Of a stretch of 64,000 nucleotides of DNA, positions 26,928 to 36,256 are shown piece by piece. The DNA lies in the NCBI GenBank assembly GCA_965221405.1, contig CBDCSE010000001.1, positions 124,001-188,000 of the forward strand, given 5' to 3'. A program made the translations under genes and the position numbers. The notes beneath the pieces were generated by a model. It saw only the letters and a list, made by a program, of their open reading frames with translations, had not been told where the DNA came from and searched no databases. The first letter of the stretch is position 1. Every line of letters begins with the position of its first letter. This stretch comes from JAPOUP01 sp965221405 (GTDB taxonomy: Bacteria > Pseudomonadota > Alphaproteobacteria > Rhodobacterales > Rhodobacteraceae).

Positions 26928-28220
26928 TCATGGCAGGGCCGACATCGCGACACCGGCGACCGCAGATGCCCCCAGGACACGCAGCAGACCCCACCTGAGA
27001 CCGAAGACAGCTATGCCGGCGGCTACCGACATCGCCACCGTGCGCCAATCAACCGTTTCCGGTGTCGGAACGATCAGGCGGAGGGGACCGAGGTTGATGG
27101 GCGACACTTCGGTAAGGAAGACATGCGCGGCGAACCAGAGGGAAAGATTCAGGATCACGCCGACTACCGCGGCCGTGATCGCCTCAAGGGCTGCGGACAG
27201 GCGTGGTCGGGTTGAAATCCATTCGATATATGGTGCGCCGACGAAAATCCAGAGGAAGCAGGGCACGAACGTAACCCAGAGCGTCAGCGCCGCGGCGGTT
27301 GTGGCCAGCAATGCGCCTCCGGAACCGAAGCCAGCAAGAAATCCCACGAACTCGGTGACGAGTATCAAGGGCCCTGGGGTGGTTTCCGCGAGACCCAGTC
27401 CGTCCATCATCTGCCCCGTGGTTAGCCATCCATGGCCCTGCACGACCTCTTGGGTCATGTAGGCAAGTACCGAATAGGCACCACCAAACGTTACGACAGC
27501 CAGTTTGGAGAAGAACAGCCCGATGTCGGTCAGCAGTTCATGTTCAGCGATCATGAGCGCTCCGACAGGTGTCCACCAGAGCACGGTCCAGAACGCGATC
27601 GTGCGCATCGTGCCCGAACGTTCAGGAAGGGGCGCTGGTTTCGTTTCCCCGCCGCCGCGGATCGCACCATATACGGCGGCGCAGGCGATGATCAGCGGGA
27701 ATGGAGCGGCGAACAGGAATATCGCGACGAATGATAGCGCGGCGATCATTCGGCTTTGTAAGTCCGACATTGATTTGCCCGCGATTTTCAGCAGTGCCTG
27801 CAGCACAATGATGAAAACGGCGGCCTTTATGCCAAGAAACATCGCCTGGGCGATCGGGACCGCGCCGAACGTGGCGTAAAGTGCGGCGAGTACCAGCATG
27901 AATGCCGCGCCGGGTATGACGAACAGCAGGCCGGCGGTCACTCCGCCGGGAATCCCACGAAGTCGCCAGCCGCAGTAGGTGGCTAGCTGCATTGCTTCCG
28001 GACCCGGAAGCAGCATGCAGAAACCCAGTGCTGACAAGAACTGCCGTTCGCTCAGCCACGGACGTTCCTCGACAAGCTCGCTGTGCATCAGGGCAATCTG
28101 TGCGGCCGGACCGCCGAAGCTGAGAACACCGATACGTGCGAACACCCGCAGCATGTCCGGGTAAGTGACGGTCAATGCGCCGACGCCCCTGTCTCTGCGG
28201 GAAGCCGACGATGGTGACAT
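26928..28220 (-). CDS. Chromate transporter ChrA family
   Basis: 430 residues, long-chain CHR family, two homologous membrane halves of about six segments each. Each half starts with the family pattern (GVLSFGGPAAQIALMH and VVTFGGAYSVLAYM), followed by GFCMLLPGPEAMQLATYCGWR and GLAETTPGPLILVTEFVGF. It is expected to export chromate or another oxyanion with proton movement. The ATG at 28220 is the closest start to the first membrane segment; the frame opens to 28286. Confidence 0.88.
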   Translation of the reverse strand: MSPSSASRRDRGVGALTVTYPDMLRVFARIGVLSFGGPAAQIALMHSELVEERPWLSERQFLSALGFCMLLPGPEAMQLATYCGWRLRGIPGGVTAGLLFVIPGAAFMLVLAALYATFGAVPIAQAMFLGIKAAVFIIVLQALLKIAGKSMSDLQSRMIAALSFVAIFLFAAPFPLIIACAAVYGAIRGGGETKPAPLPERSGTMRTIAFWTVLWWTPVGALMIAEHELLTDIGLFFSKLAVVTFGGAYSVLAYMTQEVVQGHGWLTTGQMMDGLGLAETTPGPLILVTEFVGFLAGFGSGGALLATTAAALTLWVTFVPCFLWIFVGAPYIEWISTRPRLSAALEAITAAVVGVILNLSLWFAAHVFLTEVSPINLGPLRLIVPTPETVDWRTVAMSVAAGIAVFGLRWGLLRVLGASAVAGVAMSALP

Positions 28221-29409
28221 TCCCGGAACCGACGGCGATAGGCCGTGACGGATTCCCGGAAGGTGATTTCCAGAGTTGCCCCGCACCTATGCGCCAGACA
28301 GCATGTGTCGTTCCGCCTGAACTCCGCCATGCCTGTTCGCCGGTCGTAGGAGGCCTTGCCGCACCGCGACAATCCGGATGTGCGGCATATGTGGATGCCT
28401 GGACTGGCCAAGGCCCCGGCGGCGGCGTCAATGGACGGAATAGGAATAAAGGGGTAGGGGGTGATATGCAGGCTTCTGTTGCCGGGTGCCTGCAGACCCC
28501 GCCCTGACTGGCTAGAGCCAGGGGCTTCAGAAATCGGTCTTTCGCGCTGCGTTACGCGGCGAGAGCGACCGGAGCATGATTGTCGTTGGCAATTATGCTT
28601 TGTGGACCGATAACGGTGGTACCTCACCGGGCGAAAGCAAACACCTTTACACGTCCGTCGATCCTGTTTCGGCCCCATGGTCCCTCCAACGACGGGTCTT
28701 GGTGGAGCCGCCGGGTACCGCCCCCGGGTCCGATCCGCTTATTCCGTGCGCGTTTATCGCCATAGTCGTCAAACGACAAGTTATGTATAGTGTATACCCG
28801 GTGCGTGCGCAAGCGCCGATTTGGATGTGATTCTCGTATGGTTCACCTTTGATTCCCATGCGTTCCGTTTGCGAATCACGCGGTGCGCGCGACCTGCGCC
28901 ACCGGCCCGTTCCCGTTGGCGCATTCCGGGGGATTTCAGCCGCCGTGACGGTTCAGGCTCGGGACCAGCGCGGTCCATACCCGGTGGAAGCGTCAGCGCC
29001 CGGAAGGTCAGGATGCCCTGACCACCCTCGCGGCCCCGGCTCTGACCGGAGCGTTTCATCCGTTACGTCACGAGAACCCTGTTTGCGGACCCAACGAATC
29101 CGGATCCGATGGGGTGGCCCGCGTCAGCGGCGGCGTAGCGCATGCCGCGGTGGTTACTGCGGAAGAAGCCGGCTCACGCCGGATGCCGTCGGCGTCTTCT
29201 CCCCTGCGCGGCAGGTGCCGTAGCGCACCGCGATGACGGCGACCGACTGGCCCGTCCGCGGCTAGTTTGGAGAAAGCGACCACCTGGTCGGCCGGGTGTA
29301 TGGGGACGCGCATGACGTTTTCGGCGAGCGAGACCTCGCCGGGCCGGGCGTCGCCGGACTGGAAGGCGCTGGCCAGGCTGGTGGCAACGATCAAGCCGGA
29401 GGCAAGGGG
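28221..29409. other. Region without a recognisable gene
   Basis: About 1.2 kb. Several frames stay open, but none shows a known domain or a supported start. A short frame at 29312-29413 (+), MTFSASETSPGRAS onward, ends at a TGA overlapping the start of the helix-turn-helix gene at 29410, so it may be a translated leader or the tail of a lost partner gene. Confidence 0.4.
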
Positions 29410-29700
29410 ATGATGACGGACGAGCGTACCGAAACCGGACTGGAGATCGAGGCAGCGCTGGGCGAGGACCTCGCCCATGCGCGGGGAGAGACGGCGCTGC
29501 CCTGTCGAATCGTCGCCCTGCGCAAGCGGATGAAGCTGAGTCGGCAGAAGTTCGCCGACCGCTTCGGCCTTGATACGCGCACGATCCAGGACTGGAAGCA
29601 GGACCGGAGGATTCCCGATCGGGCGGCACGCGTGTTGCTGACCGTCATCGATTTCGAGCCGGATGCCGTCATTCGGGCACTCGCGCCGCCATCGGATTGA
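29410..29700 (+). CDS. XRE/YiaG-type helix-turn-helix protein, antitoxin-like
   Basis: 96 residues. The C-terminal two thirds form an XRE helix-turn-helix: RIVALRKRMKLSRQKFAD, RFGLDTRTIQDWKQDRR and IPDRAARVLLTVIDFEP. This is the pattern of NadS/HigA-like antitoxins. GGAGG at 29397-29402 supports the ATG at 29410. The start overlaps the stop of a 33-codon frame as in coupled operons, but no RelE/HigB-like toxin is recognisable upstream. Confidence 0.7.
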   Translation: MMTDERTETGLEIEAALGEDLAHARGETALPCRIVALRKRMKLSRQKFADRFGLDTRTIQDWKQDRRIPDRAARVLLTVIDFEPDAVIRALAPPSD

Positions 29701-30206
29701 CCCAGTCCGGTTGCGAAACGATTACGCTGCGAATCGGCATTCTGAAATCAGAAACAATGACAGAATGTGAGCCGCAAGCGCGGCCATAGATCCGGACGCT
29801 GAAGGTGCCTGTATTGGCGGTGAAGGTGTTGCCTGTAACATTATCTGTACCTTGTTGCCATTGTTTTCGGGGCAAGGCGGGGAACCGCGATTGACCGTGT
29901 AAGTTCCCAGCGCTCCAAGGTCGACTGTTCGCGAGCATTTTGCTTGGCCCCGATACGTGCAGGTCTGGTGATCGGGTCGCCGCGGGAGTACCTGCCGGAC
30001 GCGTTGTGGAAGCTGACCAGCCGCGTGGCGTCCCCCTTGTCACAGGTGCAGCGGGCGTTTTCGCCCGCGCCGAAGGTCCCGGTGGTCGGCCAATGCCGGG
30101 CCTCGATGATCGGGTTCTGGGCCTCAACACTCCCAGATGAAAATACCACGAGCCCGTCAACTTCACCGCGGCCGGTTTTATCGGCGATTGTTACGTATCG
30201 TGCCAT
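29669..30206 (-). pseudogene. Decayed paralogue of the poly-C secreted protein
   Basis: Two minus-strand frames carry pieces matching the protein at 52517-53171: GLVVFSSGSVEAQNPIIEAR-HWPTTGTFGAGE and LVSFHNASGRYSRGDPI in one frame, then TANTGTFSVRIYGRACG in another. The counterparts are LMVLRSGDVETGDLTIEAIAWPATVTFGVGD, LVGFHNASGKYTGGEPV and PATGMFTVRIWGKLC. A frameshift between about 29850 and 29990 breaks it, and no signal peptide is seen upstream of the first ATG. It converges on the helix-turn-helix gene. Confidence 0.6.
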
Positions 30207-30427
30207 GACAGGGCCGGACTTTTGGGTGGGCGCAGCGGTTCATCCGTTGGGCCTGTGGCCCCTCTGGCGGTGGATCGTGTTCCCGCCGCACCAATTACCC
30301 CATTCTCCGGACCACTTTCGGGAAGCATGATATGATGTTCCCCCTCCAATGTTCGGTTGCTCGCCTGAAATCAAAAATCTGACCGAAAACCGCTTCATGA
30401 ATTCGCTTGACTTTTCACGGGCAAAAA

Positions 30428-30442
30428 GAACAAAACAGGAAC
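30428..30442 (+). promoter_or_regulatory. SOS box (LexA site) at imuA
   Basis: GAAC-AAAACAG-GAAC, the complement of the alphaproteobacterial LexA site GTTC-N7-GTTC. It abuts the imuA ATG at 30443 and contains its ribosome-binding AGGA, so LexA bound here should block transcription of the mutasome operon. Confidence 0.75.
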
Positions 30443-31063
30443 ATGATGAAACGATCCAAATTACTTCAGGGTGCCCTGAAAGACGTTCTTTGTCCCAAAC
30501 GTCATGGGGTGTTGACCCTTGGCGAAGCCGTCCGACTGACGAAAGGTCGTATCCATGAGGTTCAGGGGGACAGCGCTGACTGTTTTGCGCTTGCCGTTGC
30601 CGCCAGCCTCAGTGGCCCGGTCATCTGGATTGGGTCGGCACCCGATATCGCGTCGCTCAATCCATCCGCCGTGCAGGACTTTATCGATCCGCTAAGGCTG
30701 ACCGTCATCGAAACGGTATCACGTCAGGAATGTCTATGGTCAGCCGAACAGGCGCTCCGCGCCCCGGGTATCGCCTGTGTGGTCCTTGAACTGGCGTACG
30801 GGACTGATTTGAAGGAAAGCCGCCGCCTTCAGCTTGCCGCGGAGGAAAGCGGTGCGCTTGGCCTTGTCCTGGTCTCGCGACAGGCGCGGACCTCGGCTGC
30901 CGAAACACGCTGGCGATGCGATCCCTCCGCCGATGGGGAGGTTACCTGGGATTGGGAATGCACGAAAAACCGGAAAGGAGGGTTGGGCGCATGGCGGGTC
31001 GAATGGTTGAGGAATGACGATGGTCCGGGTATTGTCCATCTGGTTGCCAAGACTGCCACTTGA
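30443..31063 (+). CDS. imuA: ImuA, mutasome recombinase-like protein
   Basis: 206 residues of the ImuA (SulA/RecA-like) family, part of the damage-inducible error-prone repair complex with ImuB and DnaE2. Typical pieces are the N-terminal HGVLTLGEAVRLTKGRIHEV, GPVIWIG, ALRAPGIACVVLEL, LQLAAEESGALGLVLVS and the end segment WRVEWLRNDDGPGIVHL. The start follows from the SOS box and AGGA directly before it. Its end overlaps imuB by about 50 bases. Confidence 0.85.
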   Translation: MMKRSKLLQGALKDVLCPKRHGVLTLGEAVRLTKGRIHEVQGDSADCFALAVAASLSGPVIWIGSAPDIASLNPSAVQDFIDPLRLTVIETVSRQECLWSAEQALRAPGIACVVLELAYGTDLKESRRLQLAAEESGALGLVLVSRQARTSAAETRWRCDPSADGEVTWDWECTKNRKGGLGAWRVEWLRNDDGPGIVHLVAKTAT

Positions 31064-32507
31064 CCGTCTTGTCCGCGCGGGCGATCCGCGCACGGACGGC
31101 TCCTTCGCCGTCACCGCCGAGATCAGGAAAGCGGCCCGGCTCACCCATCTGACGATGCATGCCCGGCAAGCTGGATTGACGGAAGGCCTGTCGATACCTG
31201 ATGCGCGGGCGATCTGTCCCGATCTTCTGACCGAGCCTTGCGACCCGATGCGCGAAGCTGCTTTGCTGTGCGCGCTTGCGCGGTGGGCGGACAGTCTCTC
31301 CCCGCGTGTCGCGCTCGATGCTCCGGACGGCCTGCTACTCGATATTGCGGGTTGTGCGCATCTGTTTGGCGGTGAGACAGCGATGTGCGCCCATGCGCGC
31401 CAGCGTCTTGCGGGCATGCGGATAACGGCGCGTCTGGGGATTGCCGATACGAAAATCGCGGCGCGCGCACTCGCGCGTTTTGGCAAAACGCCGATTGCCC
31501 TGGCACCAACGGGATGCATGAGTGACGCGATAAGCGTCCTGCCGGTGGCGGCGCTTGATCTGTCCGAGCGCACCGTCGCTGAATTGGCGCGGGCAGGACT
31601 AAAAACCATTGGCCAGCTTTATGGGATCAAGGCAGGCGAACTGGCGCGCCGTTTTGGCCTGGAATTAACGGATGCTCTGGACCGTTCTCGCGGCCATGCC
31701 CCCGATCCGGTCACGCCTTTCGTTCCCGACTCCATTTTTGCCGCGCGTATGAGCCTGCCCGAACCTATTGGCTATCTCTCGGACGTCGAGGATGTACTGC
31801 GCAGGCTCGCGCAGTCCGTGTGCCATCGACTGCAGCATCGACTGAAAGGTGCACGGCGCTTTGAGCTGACCGTGCGGTGCGTCGATAGCGGCGATCATGT
31901 TCTGTCGGTCAGTTTCGCCAAGCCCTGTTTCAGTATAGGCCCGATAGTGCAGCAATTCGCGCGGCCCCTTGATGACCTGACACTTGAATTTGGAGCCGAC
32001 TGGTTCCGTCTGGTGGCACGGCAGGTCGAACCCATCCGATTTCGCCAGACACGGCTGGGCGGTCGGGCGGATGCCGGAGATCATCTGGGGCGGGTAATCT
32101 CGACGCTCGGTAACAGGATAGGCTTTGACCATGTGCGTCGCTTCCGGGTCCACCATAGCCATTTGCCTGAGCGCGAGTCTTTTCAGGTCGAGGCGGTGGT
32201 GCCCCATACCGATCACGTCTGGCGATGTCACCGACGCAAACGTCCCCTGCGCCTGTTTCCAAAACCCGAACGTCTGCGCGCGCTTGAACCAGGTCGCCCG
32301 CCGAAAAGTTTTGAATGGCGTGACCAGACCTATAGGACCACCTCGGCCAATGGACCGGAACGGTTAACTCCGGAATGGTGGCGCGACAGTGACACGCGCT
32401 TACGTGACTATTGGAGAGTAAGGACAGCGGATGGTCCGCGCCTGTGGCTGCTCACATATCCGGAGGTGAGCCCGCCGGATTGGTTTGTCGCGGGCAGGTT
32501 CCCATGA
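31014..32507 (+). CDS. imuB: ImuB, inactive Y-family polymerase
   Basis: 497 residues. It resembles Y-family DNA polymerases (RVLSIWLPRLPLDRL at the start, SPRVALDAPDGLLLDIAGCAHLFGGE, helix-hairpin-helix AGLKTIGQLYGIKAGELARRFG) but lacks the catalytic acidic residues, as expected of ImuB. The C-terminal third supplies the interaction region that recruits DnaE2 and the beta clamp. Its stop overlaps the dnaE2 start as ATGA. Confidence 0.88.
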   Translation: MTMVRVLSIWLPRLPLDRLVRAGDPRTDGSFAVTAEIRKAARLTHLTMHARQAGLTEGLSIPDARAICPDLLTEPCDPMREAALLCALARWADSLSPRVALDAPDGLLLDIAGCAHLFGGETAMCAHARQRLAGMRITARLGIADTKIAARALARFGKTPIALAPTGCMSDAISVLPVAALDLSERTVAELARAGLKTIGQLYGIKAGELARRFGLELTDALDRSRGHAPDPVTPFVPDSIFAARMSLPEPIGYLSDVEDVLRRLAQSVCHRLQHRLKGARRFELTVRCVDSGDHVLSVSFAKPCFSIGPIVQQFARPLDDLTLEFGADWFRLVARQVEPIRFRQTRLGGRADAGDHLGRVISTLGNRIGFDHVRRFRVHHSHLPERESFQVEAVVPHTDHVWRCHRRKRPLRLFPKPERLRALEPGRPPKSFEWRDQTYRTTSANGPERLTPEWWRDSDTRLRDYWRVRTADGPRLWLLTYPEVSPPDWFVAGRFP

Positions 32508-35500
32508 GCTATGCGGAGCTTTTCGCCACCAGCAATTTTACCTTTCTCACAGGTGCGTCGCACGCCGAGGAACTGGTGGCGCGTGCGCATCGCTCCAATC
32601 TCGACGCCCTCGCCATCACCGACAGAAACACCTTCGGCGGTATCGTGCGCGGATACGGCGCGGCCAGGGAACTGGGGTTGCGCTATATCGTCGGTACCCG
32701 GCTCGTGCTCATGGACGGCACCGAGTTGCTTGCCTATCCGAAAGACCGTTTCGCTTTCGGCCGTTTGTGCCGTCTCCTGACCCTCGGTAAGCGACGTGCG
32801 GAAAAAGGCGGCTGCGAACTGGTCCTTGACGACGTTCTGGAATGGGGCAAAGGAAGCGTGCTGATCGGGCTTGATGCGCCCGGTTTTGAAGTGACGGCAC
32901 GAGAGCTACGCACCGCATTTGAGGATAATGTCTATATCGGTCTGGTCCCGCGTTATGATGGTGAGGATGACGACCGTTTCGCAAGGTGCGCCAGGTCAGC
33001 GGATACCGTTGGATTGCCGCTTGTGACTCTGGGCGATGTGCTGATGCACGAGGCGCGGCGCATCCGTCTTGCCGATATATTGTCCTGCTTGCGCGAAAAA
33101 ACCACTATCGACAGGCTTGGCCTCCGTGCGCAGGCCAACGGCGAACGCCGCATCAAGCCTGAATCTGAATTGCGCCGCATGTTCCGGAACTACCCGCAGG
33201 CTCTCGCCAATACCTGGGCCATCGCCGAGAAATGCCACTTCTCGCTGGATGAGCTCAAATATGAATATCCGGACGAAATCACCGATGGCATGGAACCCGG
33301 TGACCGCCTGCGGATGCTCACGGAAGACGGATTGAAATGGCGCTATCCCGATGGTGAAAGCCCCAAAGTAAGGGCGATGGTCGAAAAGGAGCTGGCACTC
33401 ATCGCGGAGCTTGATTACGCCCGCTATTTCCTGACCGTCCATGACATCGTGGAATTCGCCCGTTCCAGAAACATTCTCTGTCAGGGGCGCGGGAGTGCAG
33501 CCAATTCGGTGGTCTGCTACGCGCTTGGCGTGACTGAGGTCTCGCCCGACATGATTACGATGGTCTTTGAACGGTTTATTTCCGAAGCGCGCAACGAACC
33601 GCCCGACATTGACGTCGATTTCGAGCATGAGCGGCGCGAGGAAGTCATACAGCATATCTATGAGAAATATGGTCGGCACCGTGCGGGGCTATGCTCGACG
33701 GTCGTGCATTTCCGCGCACGGAGCGCTATCCGTGAAGTCGGTAAGGCAATGGGTCTCTCCGATGATGCGGTATCCGCCCTTTCCAGTCAGATTTGGGGCA
33801 TATCGGGCGATGGTCCTGGTGTGGAATACGCACGTGCGGCCGGACTTGACATCAGGAGCCGACGCCTGCGGCTGACGCTGGAACTGACCAAGGAGATTAT
33901 CGGATTTCCCCGCCATCTTTCGCAGCATGTCGGCGGCTTTGTCATCACGCGCGGCCGCCTTGATGACCTGTGCCCCATTGAAAATGCCCGCATGCAGGAC
34001 CGCACGGTTATCGAGTGGGACAAGGATGATGTCGCTACACTCGGTATCCTTAAGGTCGATGTGCTGGGCCTTGGCATGCTTTCCTGTATTGGCAAATGCT
34101 TCGATCTTCTCGAAACATGGAAAGGCGAGACCTACACGCTCGCGACACTGCCGCAGGAGGATGCCCGGGTCTATGACATGCTGTGCGAGGCAGATACGGT
34201 AGGCGTCTTTCAGGTGGAATCGCGCGCACAGATGAATTTCCTGCCGCGTATGCGACCCCGAACCTTTCAGGATTTGATCGCTGAAGTGGCGATTATCCGG
34301 CCCGGCCCCATTCAGGGCAATATGGTGCATCCATACATACGCCGCAGGCGCTACGAGGAACCGGTTGTCTTTCCGTCCGAAGAACTGCGTGAGGTTCTGG
34401 AGCGCACCTATGGCGTGCCACTGTTTCAGGAGCAGGCCATGCAGATCGCCATCATAGCCGCGGGTTTTACCGCCACTGAGGCCGACTCATTGCGCCGTGC
34501 GCTCAATGGTTTTCGCCGGCAGGGCGCGGTGGAGGATTTCAGGGCGCGGTTCATTAGCGGATGCCTTGATCGTGGCTATGAAGCCGACTTTGCCGAGAAC
34601 TGTTTCAAACAACTGGAAGGCTTTTCAAGCTATGGCTTTCCCGAAAGCCATGCGGCGAGTTTCGCCCTGCTTGTTTACGCTTCTTCCTGGATTAAATGCC
34701 ACCATCCGGAAGTCTTTTGCTGCGCGTTGCTGAACGCACAGCCGCTGGGCTTTTACGCGCCGGCCCAGATCGTGCGCGATGCCATCCGGCATGACGTGAC
34801 CGTCAATCCAGTCTGCGCCGAGCACAGCTATTGGGACAATGTATTGGAGTATGATCATGATGAAACCCTCGCCGTCCGTCTCGGCTTCCGGCAGATCAGG
34901 GGATTCAGGAAAGATGACGGCCACTGGCTCGCCGCCGCACGGGGCAATGGCTATCATTCGATTGATGCGATCTGGCGGCGTGCGGGTTTGGGCCGACCGG
35001 CCTTGATGAAACTGGCGGGTGCCGATGCCTTCGCTGAATATGGACTGTCGCGCCGTGATGCGATTTGGGACGTGAAAGGGCTGGGGGGCGACAGGCCGCT
35101 CCCATTGTTTGAGGTGGATGGTGAGGGACTGCCCGATCTCAGGACCGTCCTGCCGACGCTTTCCCCGGGCGAGCGGGTGTTTGAGGATTATCTCACCACG
35201 GGGCTGACCTTGGGTGCGCATCCGGTTTCCCTGCTGCGCGGTGTCATGCCCGAATCCTGTGCTTCAAACCGTTTGCGCACAATGGCTGATGGAGCCTGGC
35301 TCAGCGTTGCGGGTCTGGTCATAGCTCGCCAGCGTCCCAGTACCGCCAGCGGCGTCATCTTCCTGACTCTCGAAGATGAAGCGGCGGTATCGAATATTGT
35401 GGTCTGGCCGAAGATCTTCGCCAGGTTCAGGCAGTCCGTCATGACCGGGCGCCTGTTGCTGATAAGGGGGTGCCTGCAACGCGAAGGCTCTGTTGCCCAT

Positions 35501-35731
35501 ATCATCGCGACGGTGATAGAGGATTACTCCCATCTGATCGACACGCTTGGCGATCCTGCAGGCGCAGGCGACACGATTGATCCGCCACACGACAACATGG
35601 ATGAGGCCAGACGTCTGGTGGAGGAGACCACGCGGGCCTTACGGCGGCATCGCCATGCGGCTTACGGCGCGGGTGCGCACCATCCGCGTCAACAGGCAAA
35701 TAAACTGTTTTATAGCCGGGACTTTCACTAG
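32504..35731 (+). CDS. dnaE2: Error-prone DNA polymerase DnaE2
   Basis: 1075 residues. It starts SYAELFATSNFTFLTGAS with the N-terminal PHP domain, then the C-family palm with PPDIDVDFEHERREEV catalytic Asp residues, the thumb and fingers (GVFQVESRAQMNFLPRMRPR, EVAIIRPGPIQG), helix-hairpin-helix and an OB fold near the end. The C-terminus SRDFH is the usual DnaE2 ending. It does translesion synthesis with ImuA and ImuB. The TAG stop is part of a CTAG where an IS5-type end begins, so that insertion left the protein complete. Confidence 0.94.
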   Translation: MSYAELFATSNFTFLTGASHAEELVARAHRSNLDALAITDRNTFGGIVRGYGAARELGLRYIVGTRLVLMDGTELLAYPKDRFAFGRLCRLLTLGKRRAEKGGCELVLDDVLEWGKGSVLIGLDAPGFEVTARELRTAFEDNVYIGLVPRYDGEDDDRFARCARSADTVGLPLVTLGDVLMHEARRIRLADILSCLREKTTIDRLGLRAQANGERRIKPESELRRMFRNYPQALANTWAIAEKCHFSLDELKYEYPDEITDGMEPGDRLRMLTEDGLKWRYPDGESPKVRAMVEKELALIAELDYARYFLTVHDIVEFARSRNILCQGRGSAANSVVCYALGVTEVSPDMITMVFERFISEARNEPPDIDVDFEHERREEVIQHIYEKYGRHRAGLCSTVVHFRARSAIREVGKAMGLSDDAVSALSSQIWGISGDGPGVEYARAAGLDIRSRRLRLTLELTKEIIGFPRHLSQHVGGFVITRGRLDDLCPIENARMQDRTVIEWDKDDVATLGILKVDVLGLGMLSCIGKCFDLLETWKGETYTLATLPQEDARVYDMLCEADTVGVFQVESRAQMNFLPRMRPRTFQDLIAEVAIIRPGPIQGNMVHPYIRRRRYEEPVVFPSEELREVLERTYGVPLFQEQAMQIAIIAAGFTATEADSLRRALNGFRRQGAVEDFRARFISGCLDRGYEADFAENCFKQLEGFSSYGFPESHAASFALLVYASSWIKCHHPEVFCCALLNAQPLGFYAPAQIVRDAIRHDVTVNPVCAEHSYWDNVLEYDHDETLAVRLGFRQIRGFRKDDGHWLAAARGNGYHSIDAIWRRAGLGRPALMKLAGADAFAEYGLSRRDAIWDVKGLGGDRPLPLFEVDGEGLPDLRTVLPTLSPGERVFEDYLTTGLTLGAHPVSLLRGVMPESCASNRLRTMADGAWLSVAGLVIARQRPSTASGVIFLTLEDEAAVSNIVVWPKIFARFRQSVMTGRLLLIRGCLQREGSVAHIIATVIEDYSHLIDTLGDPAGAGDTIDPPHDNMDEARRLVEETTRALRRHRHAAYGAGAHHPRQQANKLFYSRDFH

Positions 35732-35905
35732 GGTCCGTTGACAGTCATGACGCGGCCATCACGTCGGCGACGGGGTGAATCCGGGCTGCGAAGCTCGCGG
35801 CGGTCCTGTCACAGCGCGTCGCGATCACCCGGAACTCCCCGGGCTTCGGGAGGAAACTGTCCACCAGGCGCTGCCACCCGTACATCTCCCGGCCGTGGGC
35901 GGGAC
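35732..35905 (-). mobile_element. IS5-family terminal fragment
   Basis: Begins GGTCCGTTGACAGTC immediately after the CTAG at 35728-35731, a diverged copy of the IS5 end at 7193. It encodes the C-terminus of the same kind of transposase (REMYGWQRLVDSFLP to DVMAAS). The homology stops near 35905, where IS630-type sequence is joined in the same reading frame. No second inverted repeat or CTAG is found. Confidence 0.75.
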
Positions 35906-36256
35906 GGCTCTGCCATTCGGGGTGCACCGCGTCCGCGAACACGGTCGCCCCGTCGGGCGGCGCGTCCCGCACCGTCCGTCCGTATTTCCGCATGAAGGCC
36001 TCCTGCGCCGCCCTGTCGGCCTGCCTCGGAAGCGGTTTCGGCCTGACGTAACCGAATCCCAGCCGGTGCATCAGCTTTATGGCGCCGCCGCGGGTGTACT
36101 CCACGCCGTGCAGCCGCTGGATGATGCCCCGCATCCCGTTGGTGCCGCGCGGCGGGCTGGCCGGCGGCGTCTCCCGGAGCGACGCCTCCCGGGCCCGGGT
36201 CAGCTTTCCCTCCCATTCCGGATACGCCGCCGGGTCCACCGGGGCGAGGCCCGTCC
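35906..36256 (-). pseudogene. IS630-family transposase fragment, middle part
   Basis: Minus-strand coding sequence with GVEYTRGGAIKLMHRLGFGYVRPKPLPRQAD and TVFADAVHPEWQSRPAHG, the DNA-binding to catalytic region of IS630-type transposases, including the Asp of FADAVH. Upstream it is cut by the ISKra4 element; downstream it runs in frame into the IS5 fragment. The N-terminal part continues at 37949. Confidence 0.75.

Noticed and set aside
30337..30354. GTTC-N10-GTTC upstream of imuA as a LexA site
   Set aside because: Spacing is ten instead of seven; the correctly spaced GAAC-N7-GAAC at 30428 is the better site.
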